Assembly: GCF_037914945.1 (NCBI RefSeq)
Contig: NZ_CP149788.1
Span: forward strand, 62,001-126,000
Direction: 5' to 3'
Origin: Haloterrigena sp. KLK7
GTDB lineage: Archaea; Halobacteriota; Halobacteria; Halobacteriales; Natrialbaceae
Length of the DNA: 64,000 nucleotides
This document shows, piece by piece, positions 52,643 through 60,533 of the stretch. The notes beneath the pieces were generated by a model. The model was not told the DNA's origin. It ran no database searches and saw only the letters and a list, made by a program, of their open reading frames with translations. A program made the translations under genes and the position numbers. Position 1 is the first letter of the stretch; every line of letters starts with the position of its first letter.

Positions 52643-53050
52643 TTAGCTCTGGGTGGGAATCTCGGTGTCGGCCTCGGCGTGTTCGTACTTGTCCTCGAAC
52701 TCCTGGATGAGTTGGCCTATCTTCGCGTACCAGTCGTTGAGCGTCCGCTGCATGTCGTTTGCAATCTGGGTTGGGTCCGTCGGATAGTAAACGTGATAGT
52801 AGCCGCCCTGGTCGTAGTTGATCTGCTCCTTCTGGATGAATCCGCTCTTGAGCAACCGCTGGATCGATCGGTACGCGGTCGAGCGCTCGCGGTCGACCTG
52901 CTCGGCGACCTCGTCGATCGTCAACGCTTCCTCGCTCTCGACCATCACGCGGAAACAGTCCTTGTCGAGTTGCTTGAGCCCGTGGATACATTCCAGCAGC
53001 CCCTCGCACTCCATGTCCTGCTGTAGTTGCTCCGCCATTGAGTCAGCCAT
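52643..53050 (-). CDS. TrmB/MarR-type HTH regulator with N-terminal cysteines, candidate thiol/sulfur sensor
   Basis: 135 residues from ATG 53050 (a second Met four codons later is possible). C15, C21 and C32 lie in MECEGLLECIHGLKQLDKDC. The winged helix is FRVMVESEEALTIDEVAEQVDRERSTAYRSIQRLLKSGFIQKEQINYDQGGYYHVYYP, followed by a helical dimerisation tail. Haloarchaeal TrmB-like one-domain regulators with a reactive Cys include the oxidative-stress sensor OxsR of Haloferax; similarity to it is inferred from size and layout only. The promoter has TATTGTGCAATT placed like the palindrome of the thioredoxin gene, suggesting autoregulation and a shared regulon. Confidence 0.85.
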   Translation of the reverse strand: MADSMAEQLQQDMECEGLLECIHGLKQLDKDCFRVMVESEEALTIDEVAEQVDRERSTAYRSIQRLLKSGFIQKEQINYDQGGYYHVYYPTDPTQIANDMQRTLNDWYAKIGQLIQEFEDKYEHAEADTEIPTQS

Positions 53051-53080
53051 GTTACTATCGCGTGATAGGGGCCGTGCCGG

Positions 53081-53109
53081 TATAAGGGTTGTGTGAATAT
53101 TGTGCAATT
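53081..53109 (-). promoter_or_regulatory. HTH-gene promoter with TATTGTGCAATT operator
   Basis: TATA box CTTATA on the minus strand (53081-53086) and TATTGTGCAATT at 53098-53109, matching the thioredoxin palindrome at 10 of 12 positions with the same 11-base gap. GTTGTGTG also precedes both copies on the plus strand. Confidence 0.6.
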
Positions 53110-53149
53110 CCAATGAGCTGGCACTGAAACGGATTCAGCGGCGTCAATG

Positions 53150-53631
53150 ACGTCAGTCCGTGGACATCGCAGCCGAGTTCGACTCGGTTCGCATCGTCCG
53201 ACCGGACTGTAGATCACGGCGCCGCTGACCCCGAACGCAGAGAGCAGGATAAGGGCGAAGCGTCGAAGGCCTCGATCCCGAAGTAGTCGCCGGCCTGCTG
53301 GAACGCCACGGTGATCGACCCGCCGAGGGACATCAGTTCGAAGTAGACCATGATGACGTCTCCGTCGACGATGTTGGTCGCGGCCGAGCCGACCCGGGTG
53401 CCCACGTACTCCCCGCGAGCAGCGCCGCGACGGTCGAGAGGTCGACGCCGCCGTTGAGCCCGTAGATGAACGCGCCGAACCCGCCCGAGAAGACGATCTC
53501 GAACAGGTTAGTCCCGACCGCCACCGGGACGGGGCCCCGATGAGGTAGCACATCGAGGGCATCCGGATGAAGCCGCCGACACCCAGAAAGCCCGACAGCA
53601 GCCCCGTCACCTCTTCGATGCCGAGGATCAC
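53150..53631 (-). pseudogene. Sulfite exporter TauE/SafE family gene, truncated and frameshifted
   Basis: Minus-strand frames read in turn ILGIEEVTGLLSGFLGVGGFIRMPSM, CYLIGAP; then VPVAVGTNLFEIVFSGGFGAFIYGLNGGVDLSTVAALLA; then VGTRVGSAATNIVDGDVIMVYFELMS; then RRFALILLSAFGVSGAVIYSP. These are consecutive parts of one TauE/SafE transporter, needing at least three frameshifts. The N-terminal membrane segments are absent and one Gly of the GVGGG motif is lost. It lies upstream of the HTH regulator and rhodanese, where intact relatives export sulfite or sulfoacetate-like anions. Confidence 0.85.
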
Positions 53632-53832
53632 TCACAGCGAGACCTAGATCCCGCCCGCGATCGTCTGTTCGTCCCACCGGACCGGACAGTCTGAACCGGC
53701 TCCGACCACCCCACTCGCTCCGAACGCGGACGGGTTCGTACTGAAGGGACACCGATTCGTTCTGAAACCGTCCGCCGAGTTGCTCGTTCGAGGAAAGCTT
53801 GAATAGATGTCACGTGATCGATAGCACCAGGC

Positions 53833-54672
53833 ATGGAGATCACACGCGACGAATCGATGCGACGACTCGAGGAGACGGTATCGAACGACGAGCCGATCAT
53901 CGGCGCCGGAGCCGGGACCGGGATGTCGGCGAAGTTCGCCGAGCGCGGCGGCGTCGACCTGCTGATCATCTACAACTCGGGCCGGTACCGGATGAACGGC
54001 CGCGGCTCGCTGGCGGGCCTGCTGCCCTACGGCGACGCCAACGAGATCGTGGTCGACATGGGGCGACAGGTGCTGCCGGTCGTGGAGGACACGCCGGTAC
54101 TGGCGGGGGTCAACGGAACCGATCCCTTCCGGCAGATGGACGTCTTCATCGAGGATCTCAAGCGCCGCGGGTTCTCCGGCGTCCAGAACTTCCCCACTGT
54201 CGGGCTCATCGACGAGGACAGCCAGTTCCGCCGGAACCTCGAGGAGACGGGGATGGGTTACGACAAGGAAGTCGAGATGATCCGGGAGGCCGCCGAGCAG
54301 GACATGCTTACGTGTCCGTACGTCTTCACCGAGGAGCAGGCCCGCGAGATGACCGAGGCCGGTGCGGACGTGATCGTCTCGCACATGGGGCTGACGACGT
54401 CAGGTGACATCGGCGCCGAAACGGCGCTGGACCTCGACGCGGCGGCCGACCGGGTGCAGGCCCACCACGACGCCGCCAAAGACGTGAACGAAGACGTGCT
54501 CGTCATCTGTCACGGCGGCCCGATCGCCTGGCCGGACGACGCCGAATACGTCCTCAACAACACGGAGGGCGTCGTCGGCTTCTTCGGTGCGTCCAGCCTC
54601 GAGCGGCTGCCGACCGAGGAGGCCATCGAGAACCAGGCCCGCGAGTTCAAATCGATCGAGTTCCGACCGTGA
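53833..54672 (+). CDS. Phosphoenolpyruvate-hydrolase-like TIM barrel protein
   Basis: 279 residues. Conserved features are IIGAGAGTGMSAKFAERGGVDLLIIYNSGRYRMNGRGSLAGLLPYGDAN, VLAGVNGTDPF, GFSGVQNFPTVGLIDG/E, TCPYVFTEEQAREMTEAGADVIVSHMGLTTSG and VLVICHGGPIAWPDDAEYVL. This matches the PEP_hydrolase family (PF09370-type), whose reaction in most members is not proven. The following cupin and Tm-1-like genes overlap in an ATGA/GTGA chain. In plants the same barrel is the C-terminal half of the Tm-1 protein. The mRNA is probably short-leadered, with a TATA-like TTGAATAG about 30 bases upstream. Confidence 0.88.
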   Translation: MEITRDESMRRLEETVSNDEPIIGAGAGTGMSAKFAERGGVDLLIIYNSGRYRMNGRGSLAGLLPYGDANEIVVDMGRQVLPVVEDTPVLAGVNGTDPFRQMDVFIEDLKRRGFSGVQNFPTVGLIDEDSQFRRNLEETGMGYDKEVEMIREAAEQDMLTCPYVFTEEQAREMTEAGADVIVSHMGLTTSGDIGAETALDLDAAADRVQAHHDAAKDVNEDVLVICHGGPIAWPDDAEYVLNNTEGVVGFFGASSLERLPTEEAIENQAREFKSIEFRP

Positions 54673-55106
54673 CGGGGACGCACTTCGTCGAACCGGACGA
54701 CGTCGAGAGCCTGGCGTTCGACTGGGGCGTCCTCAAGTGGCTGCACACCCCCGACGTCACCGGCGGCGACCGCTTCAGCGCGGGCGTCGTGAAACTCGAG
54801 CCGGGAACGGGCCACGAGCGACACACGCACCCCGAGAGCGACGAGATCCTCTACGTCCTGCGCGGAGAGGGGAGACAGGAGGTCGGCGAGGAGACCCGCG
54901 AGATCACGGCCGGCGAACTGGTGTTCGTTCCGGAGGGTGTCGAACACGGGACGGTGAACACCGGCTGGGAGCCGCTGCTCCTCCTCGCGGTCTACGCGCC
55001 GCCGGGACCGGAAGCCGAACTGCGGGAGCTGCCGGAGTGTGAGGTCGTCCCCGCCGGCGAACTGCCGACCGCGGAAAACGACACCCCGAGTGAATCAGAC
55101 CCATGA
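54669..55106 (+). CDS. Cupin-domain protein
   Basis: 145 residues from a GTG at 54669 that overlaps the preceding stop (GTGA). The single cupin barrel has motif 1 GHERHTHPESDEILYVLRGEG (metal ligands His, His, Glu) and motif 2 TAGELVFVPEGVEHGTVNTG (His). The C-terminal tail is acidic. A metal-dependent sugar or small-acid isomerase or a ligand-binding role is possible. Its place between a PEP-hydrolase-like gene and a Tm-1-like gene, with overlaps on both sides, means all three products are probably used together. Confidence 0.88.
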   Translation: MTGTHFVEPDDVESLAFDWGVLKWLHTPDVTGGDRFSAGVVKLEPGTGHERHTHPESDEILYVLRGEGRQEVGEETREITAGELVFVPEGVEHGTVNTGWEPLLLLAVYAPPGPEAELRELPECEVVPAGELPTAENDTPSESDP

Positions 55107-56323
55107 GCGTCGTCATTATCGGGACGTTGGACACGAAAGCGGAGGAGATCGGCTTCGCCAGGGACGTTCTCGAAGCCCAGGGCGTCGATGTCCACGTCGT
55201 CGACGCGGGCGTGATGGGCGAGCCGGGGTTCGAGCCGGAGACGTCCGCGAGCGAAGTCGCCGACGCAGCGGGGACGACCCTCGAGCACCTCCGCGAGGAG
55301 GCCGATCGCGGCGAGGCGATAGAGGCGATGGGGGAGGGCGCGACCGAAATCGCTCAGCGACTCCACGAGGAGGGCATCCTCGACGGCGTCCTCGGATTGG
55401 GCGGGTCTGGCAACACCTCGATCGCGACGGCGGCCATGCGGGCGCTGCCCGTCGGCGTGCCGAAGGTTATGGTTTCGACGATGGCGTCGGGCGATACGGA
55501 ACCGTACGTCGGGGCCCGGGACGTCACGATGATGTACTCGGTCGCGGATATCGAGGGGTTGAACCAGCTCTCACGGCGGATCATCTCCAACGCCGCGTTG
55601 GCGATGGTAGGGATGGTCGCGAACGACCCCGACGTCGATGTCGAAGATCGGCCGACGATCGCCGTGACGATGTTCGGCGTCACGACGCCCTGTGTACAGG
55701 CGGCTCGCGAGCGACTCGAGGACAGAGGCTACGAGGTGATCGTCTTCCACGCGACCGGGACCGGCGGGCGCGCGATGGAGTCGCTCGTCGAGGAGGGCGT
55801 CATCGACGGCGTACTCGACGTCACGACGACCGAATGGGCCGACGAACTGGTCGGCGGCGTCTTGAGCGCCGGTTCGGACCGACTCGAGGCGGCGGGGGAC
55901 GAGGGGATCCCGCAGGTCGTCTCAACGGGCGCGCTCGACATGGTCAACTTCGGGCCGCGTGATTCGGTCCCTGAGGAGTTCGACGGACGACAGTTCCACG
56001 TCCACAATCCGCAGGTAACGCTCATGCGGACGACGCCCGAAGAGAACGCCGAACTCGGGGAGATCATCGCCGAGAAACTCAACGCTGCGACCGAACCCAC
56101 CGCGCTCGCCCTCCCCCTCGAGGGCGTCTCGGCGCTCGACGTCGAGGGCGAGGACTTCCACGACCCCGAGGCCGACGCGGCGCTGTTCGACGCGCTGCGG
56201 TCGTCGCTCGACGACGACGTCGAACTCCTCGAGGTAGAGACCGACGTCAACGACGAGGCCTTCGCGGAGAAACTGGTGGAGACGCTCGACGGGTATATGC
56301 AAGATGCCGGACGGGCCCCGTGA
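55103..56323 (+). CDS. Tm-1-like ATP-binding domain protein (UPF0261 family)
   Basis: 406 residues from ATG 55103 (ATGA overlap with the cupin). Features are SVVIIGTLDTKAEEIGFARDVLEAQGVDVHVVDAGVMGEP, then ILDGVLGLGGSGNTSIATAAMRALPVGVPKVMVSTMASGDTEPYVGARDVTMMYSVADIEGLN, and MFGVTTPCVQAARERLEDRGYEVIVFHATGTGGRAMESLV. These match UPF0261, the N-terminal half of the tomato mosaic virus resistance protein Tm-1. The bacterial and archaeal members are metabolic proteins of unsettled function. It is the last gene of the three-gene operon. Confidence 0.9.
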   Translation: MSVVIIGTLDTKAEEIGFARDVLEAQGVDVHVVDAGVMGEPGFEPETSASEVADAAGTTLEHLREEADRGEAIEAMGEGATEIAQRLHEEGILDGVLGLGGSGNTSIATAAMRALPVGVPKVMVSTMASGDTEPYVGARDVTMMYSVADIEGLNQLSRRIISNAALAMVGMVANDPDVDVEDRPTIAVTMFGVTTPCVQAARERLEDRGYEVIVFHATGTGGRAMESLVEEGVIDGVLDVTTTEWADELVGGVLSAGSDRLEAAGDEGIPQVVSTGALDMVNFGPRDSVPEEFDGRQFHVHNPQVTLMRTTPEENAELGEIIAEKLNAATEPTALALPLEGVSALDVEGEDFHDPEADAALFDALRSSLDDDVELLEVETDVNDEAFAEKLVETLDGYMQDAGRAP

Positions 56324-56714
56324 CGCCAATCGCGGATCGACCGCGTACCACCATCGGCCGCTCGTGGGTGGCCGGCATCATTCTGGTTGATTTGCCGCCT
56401 CGAGAAGCCGTTCATCTGCCTCGGCCAACGCGACTCTTCGCAAAAGTGAACGTATTCGGACGAGACGCGCGTCAATCGGGACGGTTTGTGATTCCGATAT
56501 TGAGAGTATCGTTACTCGTGGAGAAACCGGCAATTGACCCCGTATACCAGAGCGTGCGCTTCTCGCCGGGCCGTAGAGTAACTTGCACTTCGGGGAGATT
56601 GCCACCACCGCCACCGGACCTCGACTCTTGAGGGGGCAACGGACGTCTATATCGATGGTTCAGTCGAGGCGTTCATACTCACTCTTTCGCGGACCGATCG
56701 ACCGACAACATTTC
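56324..56714. other. Intergenic region, no supported gene
   Basis: About 390 bases. The open frames lack family features. The right end leads into the iron-box promoter at 56715-56765. Confidence 0.4.
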
Positions 56715-56765
56715 TTAGGCTCGCCTAACAATCGGTGATTTTATTATATTTTAGGCCAGCCTAAA
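56715..56765 (+). promoter_or_regulatory. Twin DtxR/SirR-type iron boxes around a TATA box
   Basis: TTAGGCTCGCCTAA (56715-56728) and TTTAGGCCAGCCTAAA (56750-56765) are nearly perfect palindromes of the DtxR/IdeR consensus TTAGGYNNRCCTAA. TTATTATATT (56741-56750) between them is the TATA region. An iron-bound DtxR-type repressor such as haloarchaeal Idr1/SirR would shut this promoter when iron is plentiful. Confidence 0.8.
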
Positions 56766-56768
56766 GTC

Positions 56769-56837
56769 ATGATGAGAGATGAGATGAGACGCGTTCGCCG
56801 ACGCGGATACCAACTGATAACGGAGGGAGACGAATGA
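56769..56837 (+). CDS. Possible 22-aa leader peptide coupled to the binding-protein gene
   Basis: ATG 56769 lies about 25 bases from the TATA region, where the transcript should begin. The frame (MMRDEMRRVRRRGYQLITEG..) ends with TGA overlapping the next ATG as ATGA. GGAGGG before that junction can serve as ribosome binding site. The peptide is basic, unlike haloarchaeal proteins generally. It may be only a leader. Confidence 0.25.
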   Translation: MMRDEMRRVRRRGYQLITEGDE

Positions 56838-58015
56838 GAAACACCGACGACAGCACGACCGGGACGCCGACACGGCGAGACGCGCTAAAGTACGGCGGTG
56901 CCCTCGTGACCAGTTCCGCTGTGGCGGGCTGTTCGGAGCTCGTCGGACAGAGCGATAACGGGGACGGCCAATCCGACGGCGCCTATTCGGTGACGATGGC
57001 CCCGATAGGGGAGGTGTCGTTCGATTCGCCGCCGGAGAGCATCTTCACGCGGCTCACCCACCACGCCGGCATGGCGTTCGCTCTCGGACGCGGCGACGAC
57101 GTCAACGCGATGCACGCGCCCGAGTACTACGACCAGCTGTGGAATCAGTTCACTGAACGGCTCCCCGGCGTCACGCTTGACTGGACGGGCTTGTACTCGT
57201 CCTGGGATCCGAGTAAGGAGAAACTCTACGACCTTAACAGCGACGTCCACCTCGCCGATCCGGCGAGCGTGAACGCTCTCGACAGCAAGAACCTGTCGGA
57301 CGTCGAGGAGATTCGGGATACCGTCGCCCCGTGGTTCGGGAACAAGTTCAGCGACAGACACGACGAGCCGCCGGCCGAGTGGGCCGACCGTTACGAGTAT
57401 TACACGCTCTGGGAGATGTTCGAGAAGGTCGCTCAGGTCTTCCGCGAGGAGGAGCGGTACGAGGCGCTCGCGGAGATACACGCGAACCTACTGGAGACAA
57501 TCGAGGAGAATCTCCCACCCGAGCAGGATCGCCCGACTGCGGTGCTGGCGGGGATGAGCGACATCGATAGCATCTACGTCTACACGCTGGACACCCCCGG
57601 ATTCCTGACGGCGCACGTACGCCCGCTCAGCCCGGTCGGCGCGCTGAGCGACAACATCTCCTCCGGGGACAGGGTCGATATGGAAGTCCTGCTCGAGGCC
57701 GATCCCGACGTGATCTTCTCGCTGGGCGGGCTACACCCCGAAACCGATATGATCAGGATTCGATCGTCGCTGCGAGATCATGCCGCCGGACAGAAGCTCT
57801 CCGCGGTCCAAAACGGGCGCGTCTATCCGCAGGGCGCCCGCTACCAGGGCCCGATCCTGAACCTATTCCAGTTGGAGATGACCGCGAAACAACTGTACCC
57901 CGACGTCTTCGGCGAGTGGCCGACGTACACCGAGGGGCCGTATCCGGAGATTCCCGACGACGAACAACTGTTCGATCGTCAGCGGGTTGCGGAGATCATC
58001 ACGGGTGATCGGTGA
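56834..58015 (+). CDS. Iron-siderophore/cobalamin-type ABC substrate-binding lipoprotein
   Basis: 393 residues. The signal TPTRRDALKYGGALVTSSAVAGC has the twin Arg and lipobox. The fold is of the BtuF/FecB/FepB kind, with two domains joined by a long helix: VSFDSPPESIFTRLTHHAGMAFALGRGDDV, then EVLLEADPDVIFSLGGLHPETDMIRIRSSLRDHAAGQKLSAVQNGRVYPQGARYQGPILNLFQLEMTAKQLYPDVFGEWP. It binds a ferric chelate outside the cell. The twin iron boxes upstream confirm iron control. No permease or ATPase gene is next to it, so it must work with a transporter encoded elsewhere. Confidence 0.9.
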   Translation: MRNTDDSTTGTPTRRDALKYGGALVTSSAVAGCSELVGQSDNGDGQSDGAYSVTMAPIGEVSFDSPPESIFTRLTHHAGMAFALGRGDDVNAMHAPEYYDQLWNQFTERLPGVTLDWTGLYSSWDPSKEKLYDLNSDVHLADPASVNALDSKNLSDVEEIRDTVAPWFGNKFSDRHDEPPAEWADRYEYYTLWEMFEKVAQVFREEERYEALAEIHANLLETIEENLPPEQDRPTAVLAGMSDIDSIYVYTLDTPGFLTAHVRPLSPVGALSDNISSGDRVDMEVLLEADPDVIFSLGGLHPETDMIRIRSSLRDHAAGQKLSAVQNGRVYPQGARYQGPILNLFQLEMTAKQLYPDVFGEWPTYTEGPYPEIPDDEQLFDRQRVAEIITGDR

Positions 58016-58189
58016 ATGCGCGCTCGAGAGTGGGCGATCGCCGGCGCGTTCCGCGAGCCGGAAGCGTACGACATCCCCGATCTACCGCCGTGGCGCGTTT
58101 GCCGAACCGAGTGCGGCGGACTGGCGTTCGCCGACGAGGAGAACGAGCCGTTCATCGCTGCCGACCATCCGGTCGCGGTCAGACGCTGA
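58016..58189 (+). CDS. 57-aa protein directly behind the siderophore-binding gene
   Basis: The ATG follows the preceding TGA without a gap (TGAATG), so the gene is translated from the iron-controlled mRNA. It reads MRAREWAIAGAFREPEAYD, then IPDLPPWRVCRTECGGLAF, then ADEENEPFIAAD and VAVRR. A CxxxC (CRTEC) could bind metal. Codon use is typical of the genome (GC third positions, acidic). I do not know a named family. Too short for usual gene-finder cut-offs. Confidence 0.65.
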   Translation: MRAREWAIAGAFREPEAYDIPDLPPWRVCRTECGGLAFADEENEPFIAADHPVAVRR

Positions 58190-58480
58190 CGAACGCCACG
58201 ATGACGCTACCGGTGATACGACACACCGATTGCCGTCTCCGAACGAGAAACCGATAGCTGCTTCCACGCGGAGACCGTTGCGAGGGTGATTCGTTCCTCG
58301 AGTACGCGCTTTCGAGAAGTTCGCCAGCGGGACCGCCTCCATGAGAACCATATCTTATATTCATATCTAAGAATCTAATGTTTGTATCATAGATACGGGG
58401 GTTAGAAGGTGACCGAGAGGGCAAGCGAATAAAGGGATACCAGCGTAAGCGACCTCGCAGTGCCCGAATACCACTTCCAA

Positions 58481-58705
58481 TTACGCCTCGCCGTCGAATT
58501 CTATCCGTAGCTGTAGCGATGTCACGCGACTACTGACAGTCTGCGTAATGCGAGCGCGCCAGATGTCACGCGTCCCGTCAGCTGTCTCAATAGCGCCCGT
58601 AAGCCGTTCGACGCTGCGGTTGGCATCCGGATCGTTCGGCGTCACTCGCACGCGACGACGTTCGCCAGTGACGACGAGGCTTCGCTCGTCACGTCGGAAC
58701 GTCAT
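58481..58705 (-). CDS. Hypothetical small basic/acidic protein
   Basis: 74 residues from ATG 58705 (MTFRRDERSLVVTGERRRVRVTPNDPDANRSVERLTGAIETADG, ending LQLRIEFDGEA). The minus strand has AGATTTAAGG at about 58740-58749, giving a TATA box about 35-45 bases upstream, so alternative starts at 58735 or 58753 are also possible. Codon use is looser than in neighbours. No family recognised; alternating charged and hydrophobic residues suggest a small beta-rich fold. Confidence 0.45.
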   Translation of the reverse strand: MTFRRDERSLVVTGERRRVRVTPNDPDANRSVERLTGAIETADGTRDIWRARITQTVSSRVTSLQLRIEFDGEA

Positions 58706-58753
58706 CTTCGAAAATGCCGATACGGGTCCGCCCATCCGCCTTAAATCTACCAA

Positions 58754-59584
58754 TACGCATATTCGGGTGATTTCGGTCCCCGACGATCATTGTTCCGGTT
58801 CAAGGCGTCCGACAGCGATCGCCGTGCCGGACCTACGCCGGCGGCCGCGAGGCAGCACTGGCCTTCAGCTCACTGAAATCGATTGGAATGAACACCATCG
58901 GTGCATCCTTTCACTTGTATCCGGCATCACCGGACACTATTGATTAGCGATTATTCTTCAATAAGGTCCAAATACCATTAATAGTGTATAAACCATATTT
59001 ATTTACATCCATATGATTGTAAAACGCGTCTTGTTTTCAGAGGGTTAGTAGAACTAGTATTCTCGTGAGTGCCTTCCGATGATAGCGGATGGATCGGACA
59101 AGAGCTATTTTCTCGACCCTAATCATACTGAGATCTTAATATTTAAACAGTGTCTGTTCAGTATTCGTAGCCTCAGATCGTCGATATTTCGAGTGATTCC
59201 TATCCCATTTAATGCCGCGAGGATTGATTCGATCGATCGATTCCGCAATTCGTCCGGTAACACCGGACGTTTAACGTTACCAATACTCGAATAGGGTGCC
59301 TCGATGACAGTCACTACATGCTGTATGCGCTCCGTCGGACTCAAGCGTCGACTTTCAACTCAGCTATACGGCCGGATGGTTGGTACCGAGGAAATCGCTA
59401 CTGGTGGGTCTGTGTCGGTCAGAAATTTCATTCACCGGTCCCACAGCTTCGCCAGGCTGGTACTCGCTTCATCCCCACGGAACCGCGTCGTTCGCAACGA
59501 GTTGACCGTAAGACCATTCCCATGTTACCAACTGCCGAAATCTTTATTAGATATGATAGCAGAACACAGAATTAGAACTATACA
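58754..59584. other. AT-rich intergenic region before the sugar ABC transporter
   Basis: About 830 bases, notably lower in GC than the rest. TTTACA (59002-59007) and TGTAAA (59018-59023) form an inverted repeat. Frames at 59079-59294 (plus) and 59123-59344 (minus) lack recognisable motifs; the minus frame (LPDELRNRSIESILAALNG) looks somewhat protein-like and could be a regulator remnant. The ABC transporter promoter (ATCTTTATTAGATATG at about 59540) is at the right end. Confidence 0.4.
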
Positions 59585-60349
59585 ATGGCGACTGACTCTG
59601 ATTCCGGCGAACCACTGTTGAGAATGGAAGACATCCACAAGTGGTACGGTTCGGTTCACGCGCTGAAGGGTGTCGATCTACACGTGTACCCGGGCGAAAT
59701 CCTCGGACTCCTCGGCGACAACGGCGCCGGGAAGTCGACGCTGATCGAGATGATCGCCGGCGTTCACGAACCGACGGAAGGCGATGTCTTCTGGAAGGAC
59801 GAGCGTACAGAAATCACGTCAGTCGATGATGCCCGAGATCTGAACATCGAGACGGTCTTTCAGGACCAGGCGGTCGTCGAGAGCCGGAGCGTCGCACAGA
59901 ACGTCTTTCTCGGCCGGGAGCTGACCACGGGTGTTGGACCAGTTCAAGTACTGGACAAACAGCGGATGCGCGAGGAAGCAGAGACCGTAACGCAGAGTCT
60001 TGGCCTTGATATCGCCTCGCCTGAACAGGAGGTCCGATTCTGTTCCGGCGGAGAGAAACAGGGCGTCGCCATCGCTCGAGCGATGTACTTCGACGCGGAG
60101 CTCGTTATTCTGGACGAGCCGACGACCGCGCTCGCCATCTCCGGTGTTCGCAAAGTCCTCGACTTCATCGAGCAGTTAGCGGAGTCCGGGACGGCCGTGA
60201 TTTTCATCTCGCACAACTTACCCCACGCCTACGACGTTTGCGACCGATTTGTCGTGTTCTCTCGGGGCGACAAGGTCGGCGACGTCATGAAGGAGGAGAC
60301 TAATATCGACGAATTGGAGAACATGCAAGCGGGGCTTCCCGACGAGTGA
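59585..60349 (+). CDS. Sugar ABC transporter ATP-binding protein, single-domain CUT2 type
   Basis: 254 residues with one ABC domain. Walker A is GLLGDNGAGKSTLIEMIAG, the Q-loop is VFQDQAVVESRSVAQNVFLGRE (the family-specific NxFLGRE), the signature is CSGGEKQGVAIARA, Walker B LVILDEPTTALAIS and switch His FISHNLPHAYDVCDR. Bacterial RbsA-type ATPases carry two domains in about 500 residues; the single-domain form here must act as a homodimer. Cytoplasmic, energises the permease at 61829-62842. It has its own promoter. Confidence 0.92.
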   Translation: MATDSDSGEPLLRMEDIHKWYGSVHALKGVDLHVYPGEILGLLGDNGAGKSTLIEMIAGVHEPTEGDVFWKDERTEITSVDDARDLNIETVFQDQAVVESRSVAQNVFLGRELTTGVGPVQVLDKQRMREEAETVTQSLGLDIASPEQEVRFCSGGEKQGVAIARAMYFDAELVILDEPTTALAISGVRKVLDFIEQLAESGTAVIFISHNLPHAYDVCDRFVVFSRGDKVGDVMKEETNIDELENMQAGLPDE

Positions 60350-60533
60350 ACCGCCTCAAGGTCAAACGGTTCGAGACGCCAAAAGTGTCTTGTCATGAGG
60401 CAGAACCAACGGTTTCGCAGACCTTACTGAACTCGTTCTGCTCAGTCGTTAATATGTTTAGTTTCTTAATAAATAATATATTAATAAATAGGAAAGGTTT
60501 TTACCCTCTTGCCTGAATCCGTCAAACGGATCC

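Noticed and set aside
58981-59060. Inverted repeat TTTACA/TGTAAA in the AT-rich region
   Set aside because: Six-base arms in AT-rich DNA are expected by chance and no gene start lies close by.
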